A stretch of DNA of 28,345 bases, taken from Chara braunii. Its lineage: Eukaryota; Streptophyta; Charophyceae; Charales; Characeae. The notes beneath the pieces were generated by a model that had not been told where the DNA came from, ran no database searches, and saw nothing but the letters and a program-made list of their open reading frames with translations. Below are positions 1-7,197 of the stretch, in pieces. Numbering within the stretch: the stretch's first letter is position 1; each line of letters opens with the position of its first letter. A program made the translations under genes and the position numbers. The stretch spans positions 808,553 through 836,897 of the forward strand of contig BFEA01000560.1 in assembly GCA_003427395.1 (NCBI GenBank). Reading direction: 5' to 3'.

Positions 1-48
<48 letters not shown>
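1..48. repeat. (GA)n microsatellite
   Basis: Pure GA dinucleotide repeat running off the left edge, so its true length is unknown. It is the first of several long GA/CT tracts in the window, several of which coincide with gaps or assembly scars. Confidence 0.97.
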
Positions 49-51
<3 letters not shown>

Positions 52-66
52 TTTTCCATCCACACC

Positions 67-328
67 ATGAGCAAAATGGGAATGAATCGGTCGCTAATAT
101 GTTCGCAGACCCATTCCCCCCCTCCTCATTATCTCTGGTCCCTGTGAGTTGGTATGGTTATGATTGAGGATGAAATATTCAGTGAAAAAAGGGCTACTGC
201 AAAAAAAAAAAAAAAGAACATGGAAATATGCACTGCCACATTTTCGGTCTTTGGCAGTGTGGATTTCGATGTCGTGGCAGCGGATACTTCCATATTCTAG
301 GGGAAGATTCAACCCCATTTTGCTCATT
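67..328. mobile_element. Foldback/MITE-like element with inverted ends
   Basis: The left end (67-101) begins ATGAGCAAAATGGG. The right end (291-328) is its inverted counterpart, and its first 14 bases read on the minus strand are identical. The similarity then continues, with small gaps, through a GAATC...CTA..ATATG stretch of about 36 bases. The interior holds a 14-base poly(A) tract (about 201-215) and a hairpin at 229-261. There is no reading frame that looks like a transposase, so this would be a non-autonomous element. I could not define a target-site duplication. Single copies of the end motif recur at 369-405, 442-478, 3949-3985 (minus), 6929-6963 and 7065-7091, so the motif is a dispersed family. 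The inverted pairing could also be chance juxtaposition of two such copies. Confidence 0.45.
229..261. other. Hairpin inside the foldback element
   Basis: CACTGCCA (231-238) pairs perfectly with TGGCAGTG (252-259) around a 13-base loop, and two wobble pairs extend the stem outward. It sits near the middle of the inverted-end element. Confidence 0.6.
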
Positions 329-368
329 CCCTGAAGCGTGGCAATGTCGGTCTGTGTGTGTGTGTAGG

Positions 369-478
369 ATGAGCAAAATCAGAATGAATCTTCATCCTGA
401 ACATGGTAATATGTTGGTCTTGTGGTACTCCCATCGATATGATGAGCAAAATCGAATGAATCTACCGCTAGAACATGG
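369..478 (+). repeat. Two direct copies of the foldback end motif
   Basis: Copies at 369-405 and 442-478 follow the pattern GATGAGCAAAATN(2-3)GAATGAATCT, then a CTAGAACATGG-like end, in the same orientation as the left end of the element at 67-328. No matching inverted copy follows, so these look like solo ends or remnants of partial duplications. A (TG)n run of about 14 bases lies just upstream, near 351-365. Confidence 0.6.
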
Positions 479-549
479 TTGATTTGATTGATTGAAAAAC
501 AAAAACAAGAAAGGAGAATGGGGCGATCTTTTTTTTTTCTTTCTTTGAT

Positions 550-1050
550 CGATCAATCAATCAATCAATCAAACAATGTCCCCGCTCTCTCCCCCCCTAC
601 CCCTCTTTCAACCCGTCCGCTCCTTCTCCCGCTCCTCTTCCGGCGCCTCCTCCGCCCGTTCCCGTTTCCCCTCACGCTCCTCTTGCTCCTCCCGCTCCTA
701 ACCCCCTCCCCATTTCCCCTCGCGCTCCTCCCGCTCCTAACCCCCTCCCCGTTTCCCCTGCCTCTCCTCCTCCCACTCCTCCTCCCGCTCCTCCTCCCGC
801 TCCTCCTCCCGCGCCTCTTCCGCCCCTTCCCGTTTCCCCTCCCACTCCTTCTCCCGCCTCTTCTCCCACTCCTCCTCCCGCTCCTTCTCCCGCTCCTCCC
901 ACTCCTCCTCCTCCTGCTCCTCCGCCAAACAATGTGACAAAGATCACGCCATAGCCCTGCTCCCGCTCCTTCTCCCGCTCCTTCTCTCGCTCCTCCTCCC
1001 TCTCCTCCTTCCTCTCCTTCTCCCGCTCCCCCTCCTGCTGCTCCTCCCGC
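550..1050. repeat. (ATCA)n run followed by polypyrimidine minisatellite
   Basis: A short (ATCA)n run (550-573) leads into about 460 bases of almost pure C/T on the plus strand, built from irregular CTCCTCCCG and CCCGTTTCCC words. The strand bias is extreme, and the open frames across it encode only Leu/Pro/Arg or Gly/Glu low-complexity strings. I treat it as a decayed minisatellite, not a gene. Mirror-symmetric polypurine/polypyrimidine DNA of this kind can form triplex structures, but nothing here shows that it does. Confidence 0.85.
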
Positions 1051-1057
1051 AGTCGGT

Positions 1058-1083
1058 GCGAGTACCCTTACAAGGGTATTCGC
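1058..1083. other. Tight 12-bp hairpin at the end of the CT block
   Basis: GCGAGTACCCTT (1058-1069) pairs with AAGGGTATTCGC (1072-1083) with one G-T wobble and only two loop bases. It lies about 10 bases after the polypyrimidine block ends. No gene end is recognisable nearby, so I do not call it a terminator. Confidence 0.6.
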
Positions 1084-1775
1084 CCTGGCTTTTGCAAGTG
1101 ACAGAAAATAAGTTTGGCCTAAAAGTCTGAGAACACTGCGTGAGTCGCGGTTGTGTTTCGGCTAGCGTTGACTAAGTGATTGACTAGAAATAGAGAGTGT
1201 GTGGGCGCGCAGACTTAAGGCGCGCGTGATCTCTTCTCTTGCTGATGATTGTAAAGCTGGCGTGTTTGCCCGCCAATTTTTTATTTTGATTAAAGTAGGA
1301 CTAAATGATGTTTTATTTTGATTAATACGCTTGACCGTGATATGTGCATAGGTACGGAGGACGACGTCGGCAACGGCACGACTCTGCCAAATGAGCAGAA
1401 AGGAACGCAAGGATGGAAGGGTAGAAATGAGCGACTGCACGGTAGACGCGGGGCTGACGGCCATGGGCTTAGATGATAGGCCGAGGTATGGTTGTGGAAC
1501 GTTTTAGTAGACCCGCGTGCCGCATGGTACCCGCTTATGTAGGTTACCGCCAGGCACTGAGCTAGTTGCTTAGCTGGTTACGATAGAAGGTGGTGGAAGG
1601 ATATGGTTTTGCTCTGTCAAATTGAAGTTAGGAGTTGGTCTAGGATTAGGAGGCCAGAATGACTGAGATAGTACAATTCTATATTTTTCATCATCATCAT
1701 TAGCATCATTAGCATTATCATGATCATCTTTTTTTTTTTTCTTCATTCATATGTATTAATTAATTCCGTGATGTA
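1084..1775. other. No gene seen
   Basis: Mixed-composition sequence with no coding frame I would defend. The longest open frame, on the minus strand at 1162-1464, has no recognisable motif. A short AT-rich patch of ATC/ATT trinucleotides and a T10 run occur at about 1684-1740. Confidence 0.7.
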
Positions 1776-1839
1776 TCTCAGGGACGCTGGACCCGGTTTC
1801 CAGCAGGTGTTGCTCCCCACCAATAGATGGAGCTTGTTC

Positions 1840-1867
<28 letters not shown>
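1776..1867 (+). mobile_element. A-tailed retroposon family, 5'-truncated copy I
   Basis: This holds the family's 3' end: GGGACGCTGG, then CCCGGTT, TCCAGCAGGTGTTGCTCCCC and CAATAGATGGAGCTTG, followed directly by 28 A residues (1840-1867). The same 3' sequence with an A-tail occurs in inverted orientation at 14295-14394, and the upstream part matches 9859-9895. A fixed 3' end, a homopolymer A tail and variable 5' truncation are hallmarks of LINE- or SINE-type retroposition. I cannot tell which class, because no reverse-transcriptase or clear pol III promoter is visible. A hairpin (GCTGGA/TCCAGC, loop CCCGGTT) lies at 1786-1804. Confidence 0.7.
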
Positions 1868-1870
<3 letters not shown>

Positions 1871-2199
1871 CTTGGGCCTAACCCTATTGGTTACGATATT
1901 GAACTTTTCAGTGAAGAGATTCAGGGATCGAGGCCAGCGGATGGCGGCTTGGGAGTATTGGGACAGCGAAGGGACCGAGGGGTTGAGGGCCCTGCGGGCC
2001 TATTCCCCATGGTTTTGCAGCCGCGGGGCCGAGGCGGTACTAGTAGCGCCATTTTCTTCCCCTTGTGGTTTTGTTTTTTTTGTAGTTATTACTTCATTTT
2101 TATTATTATTATTATTATTGTTATTATTATTTTTGTTTTGTTTATCCTTAAAAAAAAAAAAAAGGCGAATGTGGGGCAGATTTTAGAAGCCGTCCGGAT
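1868..2199. other. No gene; (ATT)n and short poly(A)
   Basis: This joins retroposon copy I to the rRNA relic. It contains an (ATT)n microsatellite (about 2098-2133) and a 14-base A run (2150-2163). The 119-codon open frame here starts inside the poly(A) of copy I and ends in low-complexity sequence, so I read it as spurious. Confidence 0.7.
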
Positions 2200-2481
2200 T
2201 CCTGCATGTTCGGCATGATGGCGAAATTCCTCTATCCTCCCCGTTTTGAAACACGGACCGAGGAGTTCAGTGTGCATGCGAGCCGGTGGGTGATTAGCCC
2301 ACAAGGCGGAAGAAACCTAGGTGGCGTGAGCCCTCTGCGGGGGCACCGCCCACTGGCCGCAAGTCCATTGTAAGAGGTTTGAGTGTGAGCATGCTCGTTG
2401 GACCCAAAGGATGGTGGGTCATACCTGGGCGCAGTAGCGAGGAGCGGCCCGGGGCATTGTGGGGAGACCGCAGTAGTGTTG
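2200..2481 (+). pseudogene. 25S/28S rRNA fragment, block a (sense)
   Basis: This matches, by recall, plant cytoplasmic 25S rRNA from the end of domain I into domain II. The conserved words are TTGAAACACGGACC (one base differs) near 2245, AGGAGT, GTGTGAGCATGC near 2382, GGACCCAAAGGATGGTG near 2400, and an ending CCGCAG..AT.CTG-like segment at 2466-2481. The GTGTGAGCATGC form is typical of plants rather than animals. Divergence is scattered along the whole length, including in positions normally invariant, so the copy is decayed. The left border is uncertain (2200-2240). At 2481 the sense sequence stops and an inverted downstream piece of the same gene begins. Confidence 0.85.
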
Positions 2482-2851
2482 GGGCAAGCTGCAGATCACA
2501 GGGAACCCCCCCTCCACTTCGGTCTCCAAAGTTTTCATTTGAATATTTGTTATTACCACCGAGATCTGCGTCAGGACCCGCTTTACCTGACTCACATTGC
2601 AGGCCATGCAGCAGGCCCGCGCCCTCCTATTCCTCGTAGTGGCGGAGTCGGAATGGTCGAGCATAGGCTGGGCAACAGAGCGCCGTCTGTTATTCAGGGT
2701 GGACGGAGTCAGCAGGTGAGTTGCCTCTCACTCCTTAGCAGGTTTTGACATTCGTGACCACCATCCTGTTGTCTGCATCAATCAACACCCTTTGTGGTAT
2801 CTGGGTTAGCACGCAGTTGGGCACCGGCACGAACTGGAGGTGTTGCAGCAA
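2482..2851 (-). pseudogene. 25S/28S rRNA fragment, block b (inverted)
   Basis: The plus strand here reads as the reverse complement of plant 25S rRNA from several hundred bases further into the gene. Conserved words are TTTGAATATTTG (2537-2548), GAGATCTGC near 2561, CGCGCCCTCCTA near 2618, GGTGAGTTG near 2715, CACTCCTTAGC near 2729, CAACACCCTTTGTGG near 2784 and GCAGTTGGGCACC near 2813. The last is the plant form; animals differ there. The match begins at the junction with block a and fades after about 2835. Block a (sense), block b (inverted) and block c (sense) therefore come from one gene but are not collinear. Confidence 0.85.
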
Positions 2852-2972
2852 AGCCCCGCAGCAATACGTGCAATCGTTCGTCGGGCTTGGGTATGGAGGC
2901 GACTCTAGTAGCTGGTTCCATTGGAAGTTCTCCTCGCGATAGCTGAAGTTGTCGGTCAACGTTGGTACACGA
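2852..2972 (+). pseudogene. 25S/28S rRNA fragment, block c (sense)
   Basis: The sense 25S sequence resumes where block a stopped. CCCCGCAGCAATAC (2854-2867) repeats the same rRNA segment that closes block a. It continues with CGTGCAATCGTTCGTC, GGGCTTGGGTATGG, TCTAGTAGCTGGTTCC and GATAGCTGAAG. About 14 bases are missing between GGAGGCGAC and TCTAGTAGC compared with the usual gene. The match is lost by about 2975. So block b is an inverted insert flanked by two copies of a roughly 14-base stretch of rRNA sequence. Confidence 0.85.
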
Positions 2973-5209
2973 CATAGAGATCGTGCGCTACAACTGAGGC
3001 CGCAGACGGAGTAGAAGGGGACGATAAAGAGAAGTAAAATAGTGGGGTGAACATGGACGCGGATTCGCGCTAGGTGCATTCAAAGGTAGAGTTGAAGGTG
3101 GCGGAGGTTAGTATGAGTATGGCGAGAGTGGAAGTTGCGTAGCTCACCGAGCTCTCAACGAAATTTAGCGAGGGAGGAGTTGATTTTGGGGTTTTGACCC
3201 CGGGCGAGTTGCATGGTGAGGTCAGTTTGGCTATTGGCTTAGTAAGAAAGGAGCTAGTGGAGAAAACTGCCGCGTGGAGGTGACGAAGAAGAAGTGAACG
3301 AGGAGGAGGAAATCATATCTCTTCCGTTCCTCGATGAAATTGTGCTAGGTAAAGCTTGAATTCGGGGTTCCCGAGCACTACGGAGCATTTGACCACGACG
3401 GATCTTGATCTAATGCAGCAGTTTGACCGGTGTGGCCGGCAAAAGCTGCGCCCAAGGAGAAAGTTCCCTTTGGTGCAAGTGAACAATCCCACGTTCCAAG
3501 GAGGGCTTCACCCTCTTTGTGTACACTCAGTGAAATAGAGCGGACAAAGTACTCACCGTGTCCAATGCGGATCTTGACCGCCATGTTCATAGCCATGTCT
3601 ATCACCGCGGTTTTGGCGCAACAGCTCGTGATCGTCCCACTACACGGCGACCTTGCTGCTGCCCGCAGTCGTCCTCGCTCTCAAGCGCGATGGTCTTCGG
3701 TCATAGTGAAGGTTTGATTGTTAGTCAAACTGTCTTTGTGATCGAAAGGCTTCTTTCCATCGGCATGATTAGGTTTCATGAGCTCCTCTCTCGAGTGTCG
3801 GCTATAACGGGCGTAGGGAGAGGAAAAAGGCGAGCGAAGAGGGATGCGTGCCTATCAGGCTGAAGCGACGATACGGGATGAACCGAGTGTCGAGCTGCGG
3901 GCTTAGCCTGTGTACAAATCTGGGAAAGGAAAAATATGGGACAAATCTTTCCGCTTTTTAGCAAAAGATTCATTCTCATTTTGTGCGTTTAGTAAGTCAT
4001 AGGGTGATGCTGCTGAAGGCAGTTGTGATGGTGGTGGTGATCGCAGGGTTGACAGATCCAATGATATTCATTACCAAGAGTCCGTTGAGAATAATCATGT
4101 TGTCGCCTGCTTGTCATCAAGTTTCTACTCGTAGGCTAAGTTGTCGTTGCTTCGCTCAAGGCGGTTCGGTAGCAAGCATGAGGTTGCTATGGCGAGGGAT
4201 GGAAGCAACAAGCAAGAGGAGCTGAAAAGGCATGAGAAACTGGAGGAGAGACTGAGTAAAGGAGGCAGAAAGGGAGAGAGAGAGGAAAACGGTGGTGTGA
4301 GAGCACGCACCTGGTCGTGGGGACGGTTAGCATGGTCGGCATCTTTGTGCGCTTCGGATTGCTGCTGCAGATGTTAACGAGAGGCTTACCTGCAACCTGA
4401 AAATAGCTACCCGGGCAAATTAGACTAAGATAGCAAGGAGGAGCATGTTCTCCCAGTCTGTTGACTGACCGACTGCATTAGTAGAAAAGGGAGGGGCAAC
4501 TAAGTAGGTTGCTGATTGGTTTTCGGTAGTGACAAGCTACCATTGCAGTGGGTAGGCTTCAATCAACTGAGGGATTGCCAATTCCCGAGCTACCGCGGCT
4601 TTGTCGGTGACCCGAAGATTTCTGGTACAGTGACATTCGCAACTGAAGTGGCCGGCGGCTGGTGCTTTAATCACTTTCTCTCATATTTTATTCGTGGTGG
4701 GCTATTACAACGTTGCTGCTGCTGAGCTAAGCCGTTGAGTTGTGTCTGCACCCACGTTTGGCTGCGATTGCTGTGGCACGGGGTGTCGACGCAACTGCAT
4801 ACGGTTTGATGATAACAGCAAGCATTGTATATTGCTGCATACGCTGGTCTGCAGCATACTGCTACGCATCTCTCTGCATTCGGGTAGAGCAAAAGGGGTG
4901 TTCTCTATTTGAGTGCGGCCTTTCTTAGGTTGCTTAGCAACGTCTTGACCAGAGGGATTGGTGTGGATTTGAAGGAGTGGCCAGATTCTACACACAGGGT
5001 CTTTGCTGTGAATTGGAGGATCGTCAGGAAGTCAACTGTTGTTGGTTTGACTTCAGTTAAGCAAACTACTGTGCATTTTGGCCGCCATTGTGGGGCTCTC
5101 AGGCTGGTGAAGGCTTAAAGGCTCTCTCACGCAAGTCTGAGTGCACCTTTCTTGGATCTGAGCGGCTCAACCTTTCTCCTTCTGCCCTTCTTCCTCTAAG
5201 TCTAGTATG
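2973..5209. other. No gene seen; one minus-strand foldback end motif
   Basis: More than 2 kb of mixed-composition sequence with only short, motif-free open frames. The longest (3430-3717 and 3558-3863, both plus) overlap in different frames and have no recognisable domain. A minus-strand copy of the dispersed end motif (GAATGAATCTTTTGCTAAAA reading on minus) lies at 3949-3985. A purine-rich patch at about 4200-4290 explains the charged Lys/Glu frame there. Confidence 0.65.
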
Positions 5210-5335
5210 TTGGATCTGAGAGGAAGGCGGCAGGTGGGATTGAAACCCGTAATCCGTTCCAACGCCTTTGTGGGAGGTTGCCCCACTGATTGTGGGAGCT
5301 TTGTCGAAACCTAGGCGAGGTTCTGGAGGCAGGGA
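5210..5335 (-). mobile_element. Possible tRNA-derived SINE fragment
   Basis: Read on the minus strand, the segment contains CAGTGGGGCAACC followed about 38 bases later by GGGTTTCAATCCCACC. The second resembles a pol III B box (consensus GGTTCRANNCC) with one extra T, and the first is a weak A-box-like match. A CCCAC/GTGGG hairpin overlaps the A-box-like part. No cloverleaf can be drawn, so it is not a tRNA gene. The call rests only on the box-like words. Confidence 0.3.
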
Positions 5336-5598
5336 ACTAAGGGGTAATCTTCGTCTTCTTCTATAAACCAACAAAACCCCTTACTTGTACATCTCATTAT
5401 AGTTTGACTAAGTACACTGCATGCATCCCTATTGAGTTTATGTTTGACTTTCCGGACTAAGAGTTAAGTAAAGGAATGCATACGCAATCTCAGTTTCATT
5501 TCTGTTGGTTACCTGAAGTCAGATGAGAAAGGGTTTTGCATTGGGGGAAGGCGAAAGGAAGATGGTTTTGCTTGCGATTGACCGTGTCAACCAAGGGT
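5336..5598. other. No gene seen
   Basis: AT-leaning sequence leading into the hairpin array. I found no copy of the array's 19-nt loop before 5604. Confidence 0.6.
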
Positions 5599-5627
5599 TG
5601 GGCTTTGTTTCTAAGTTGAATGGCCCA
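5599..5627. other. Hairpin 1 of the array
   Basis: TGGGC (5599-5603) pairs with GCCCA (5623-5627), and two wobble pairs extend it outward. The loop matches the consensus exactly. Confidence 0.8.
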
Positions 5628-5656
5628 GTGCTGTGTTTATTTTGATTGTCTGGAGG

Positions 5657-5689
5657 ACCAGACTTTATTCCTAAGTTGGATGGTCTGGT
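5657..5689. other. Hairpin 2 of the array
   Basis: ACCAGAC (5657-5663) pairs perfectly with GTCTGGT (5683-5689). The loop is the variant TTTATTCCTAAGTTGGATG. Confidence 0.85.
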
Positions 5690-5730
5690 TGCTCTGACTT
5701 GTGAGGGCTGCATGCGATTGCATTTTCAGG

Positions 5731-5765
5731 GATGAAGCTTTGTTTCTAAGTTGAATGGCTTGGTC
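5731..5765. other. Hairpin 3 of the array
   Basis: GATGAAGC (5731-5738) pairs with GCTTGGTC (5758-5765): four perfect inner pairs, then one mismatch, one wobble and two more pairs. The loop is consensus. Confidence 0.7.
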
Positions 5766-5818
5766 GCCTTGGTTTATTTTGGGGTTTCTGATGTTTCTTT
5801 ATTGTTTCTGAAAAAGGG

Positions 5819-5855
5819 AGTTTGAACTTTGTTTCTAAGTTGAATGGCTCGAACT
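5819..5855. other. Hairpin 4 of the array
   Basis: AGTTTGAAC (5819-5827) pairs with GCTCGAACT (5847-5855) over nine positions with one A-C mismatch and one wobble. The loop is consensus. Confidence 0.75.
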
Positions 5856-5889
5856 TCTTTTTGTTTATTCCGAGGGAAATCAGGCGAAC

Positions 5890-5924
5890 GACCAGACTTT
5901 GTTTCTAAGTTGAATGGTTTGGTC
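5890..5924. other. Hairpin 5 of the array
   Basis: GACCAGAC (5890-5897) pairs with GTTTGGTC (5917-5924) over eight positions with one wobble. The loop is consensus. Confidence 0.8.
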
Positions 5925-6134
5925 TAGAGCCACGCACATGCTTGAACCAATGAGTAAATTTATTTATACTCTATTATTATTTTACTTATGAACAAGCTAG
6001 TCAGACTTTGTTTCTGAGTTAAATGGTTTGGTCTCCAGCCTCGCACATGCTGGAACCGAGGAGTAAATTTATCTATACTCTATTATTATTTTGCTTATGA
6101 ACAGGCCAGTCAGACTTTGTTTCTAAGTTGAATG
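5917..6134. repeat. 109-bp tandem duplication within the array
   Basis: Two units (5917-6025 and 6026-6134) run from the right arm of one hairpin to the loop of the next. They share CGCACATGCT, GAGTAAATTTAT and ATACTCTATTATTATTTT with few changes. The period equals the 109-base spacing of cores 5, 6 and 7. Confidence 0.9.
6000..6032. other. Hairpin 6 of the array, hybrid arms
   Basis: The left arm GTCAGAC (6000-6006) equals the left arm of hairpin 7. The right arm GTTTGGT (6026-6032) equals the right arm of hairpin 5. Pairing therefore needs three wobbles. This is what an unequal exchange between the loops of hairpins 5 and 7 would leave. The loop has two changes (TTTGTTTCTGAGTTAAATG). Confidence 0.75.
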
Positions 6135-6142
6135 GTCTGACT
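6108..6142. other. Hairpin 7 of the array
   Basis: AGTCAGAC (6108-6115) pairs perfectly with GTCTGACT (6135-6142). The loop is consensus. Confidence 0.85.
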
Positions 6143-6204
6143 ATAACTTATCAGAATGAAGCGAGTATTAATTAAGAATATTAATTGGTGGTAAGAGGGG
6201 ACAT

Positions 6205-6237
6205 ACTGAACTTTGTTTCTAAGTTGAATGGTTCAAT
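6205..6237. other. Hairpin 8 of the array
   Basis: TGAAC (6207-6211) pairs with GTTCA (6231-6235). After one C-A mismatch a further A-T pair follows outward. The loop is consensus. A separate perfect 7-bp hairpin, GGCAGGG/CCCTGCC with loop TTGCAC, follows at 6270-6289. Confidence 0.75.
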
Positions 6238-6285
6238 CTTATGCTGCCTCAAAAGACTAAGAGCAAAAAGGCAGGGTTGCACCCC

Positions 6286-6362
6286 TGCCGACACCGACCC
6301 CGACCGCCGACCGTATTGCAGCCGGCCAGTAGGGGCGACCGGTCGGCGGTCTGCCGACCAGT
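6286..6362. repeat. CCGACC-rich GC island
   Basis: GC-rich patch with repeated CCGACC/CGACC words on the plus strand and GGTCGG in the middle, so it can fold on itself (GCGACCGGTCGGC). It ends in TGCCGACCAGT (6352-6362), which recurs exactly at 10417-10427 in a similar island. Both islands neighbour constant-loop hairpins, so they probably belong to one repeat family. Confidence 0.7.
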
Positions 6363-6456
6363 GAGAAAACAACCATCCACTGATTTTTTGTCAAATCTGA
6401 GTTGGGGGTTGTACTGCGCTTGCCGAGTAGAGCCTAAATCCGCTGAGAAACTTTTT

Positions 6457-6487
6457 GGGATGGGGGATGGGTATGGGGAGGTTGGGG
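6457..6487 (+). other. G-quadruplex-type motif
   Basis: Five G-runs of 3-5 bases (6457-6459, 6462-6466, 6469-6471, 6475-6478 and 6484-6487) are separated by 2-5 bases. This fits the standard four-tract pattern with short loops. A short poly(A) follows at about 6531-6541. Confidence 0.75.
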
Positions 6488-6575
6488 TTAGAGCACACCT
6501 ACGGCGCAAGTGTGCTGGTCACCGATGCGCAAAAAAAAAAACAACGAAAACGGTTGTTATGTGTGAGAACATGCA

Positions 6576-6602
6576 AGAGAGAGAGAGAGAGAGAGAGAGA
6601 NN

Positions 6603-6648
<46 letters not shown>
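6576..6648. repeat. (GA)n microsatellite with a 2-N gap
   Basis: AG/GA repeat interrupted by NN at 6601-6602 and ending in AGGAGAGA. The Ns mark a join inside the repeat, so the true length is not known. Confidence 0.95.
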
Positions 6649-6650
<2 letters not shown>

Positions 6651-6928
6651 GTAAACAAATAGCTCCTTAAATAGCTCCTTAGCATTTATTTCAAACCCCC
6701 TGCGGGTTATCCAAGAGGCCCCTATACACAATCATCAAGGGCCACGTTGCCATGAACGAGGTAGTAGTCATTGCCATGCTAAAGTCATAGCATGCCAAGT
6801 ATATATGCTGTTGATTCACTTTAAGGTCCGCGTTTCAACAGTTATGGGACCACTGAGCACGCGAGTTTTTGGGCAGTAGCAGGCCAACTCACCACGTGCT
6901 TTTCAGGGCTTCCCTCTACTACTCACCA
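6649..6928. other. No gene seen
   Basis: Mixed sequence without an open frame of note or an internal repeat that I can see. Confidence 0.6.
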
Positions 6929-7197
6929 AATGTGCAAAACTAGAATCTTCTGCTAGAACATGGAACCGTACGCCGCCATATGTTTTGTCTTTTGTGCCAG
7001 TGGTGACGAGTGAAGCAAGGCCCTTAGGGCCACTGCTCGTAGGAAACGGAAACAAAAGAAAGAGAGGAATTAATCTTCTGCTAGAACATGGAACCATACG
7101 CCACCATATGTTTTGTCTTTTGTGCAAATAGTGACGAGTGGAGCAAGGCCCTTAGGGCCACTGCTCGTAGGAAAACGAAACAAAAGAAAGAGAGAGC
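6929..7197. repeat. 128-bp tandem duplication with hairpin
   Basis: Units at about 6944-7068 and 7072-7197 each start AATCTTCTGCTAGAACATGG, the dispersed end motif also found at 67-478, and end in an AAACAAAAGAAAGAGAG stretch. Each unit holds the hairpin GGCCC-TTA-GGGCC inside a wider AGCA/TGCT stem. Unit 2 has a G that restores the fifth outer pair. Confidence 0.85.

Larger units (their letters stand above)
5599..6237. repeat. Array of eight constant-loop, variable-stem hairpins
   Basis: Eight copies of a 19-base core, consensus TTTGTTTCTAAGTTGAATG, start at 5604, 5664, 5739, 5828, 5898, 6007, 6116 and 6212 (spacing 60, 75, 89, 70, 109, 109 and 96). In each, the bases just before the core are complementary to the bases just after it, so each copy can fold with the core as loop. 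Stem sequences differ from copy to copy. Several copies are followed 13-17 bases later by TTTATTTTG or TTTATTCCG. No coding frame is preserved: the minus-strand frame reading PFNLETK through the cores is broken between copies. Two further copies occur at 10536-10570 and 10628-10666. I know of no named family with this design. Confidence 0.85.

Noticed and set aside
488-937. A 149-codon Leu/Pro-rich plus-strand frame and its minus-strand Gly/Glu counterparts
   Set aside because: They arise from polypyrimidine repeat DNA, are open in several frames at once and carry no domain.
1058-1083. Rho-independent terminator
   Set aside because: It has no T-run after the stem and no gene before it, and the DNA is eukaryotic.
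2200-2972. Functional fragmented rRNA, as in some organelles
   Set aside because: Substitutions and a deletion affect normally invariant positions, and the wording is nuclear plant 25S. A decayed, rearranged copy is simpler.
5210-5335. tRNA gene on the minus strand
   Set aside because: The B-box-like word has an extra base and no acceptor, D or anticodon stem can be formed.
5604-6230. Conserved PFNLETK peptide on the minus strand of the cores
   Set aside because: It is only the translation of the 19-mer. The frame is not open between copies and the flanks do not conserve codons.
5599-6237. CRISPR-array reading of the regularly spaced 19-mers
   Set aside because: The sequence is plant-type, repeat spacing varies from 60 to 109, flanks pair with each other instead of being independent spacers, and there are no cas genes.
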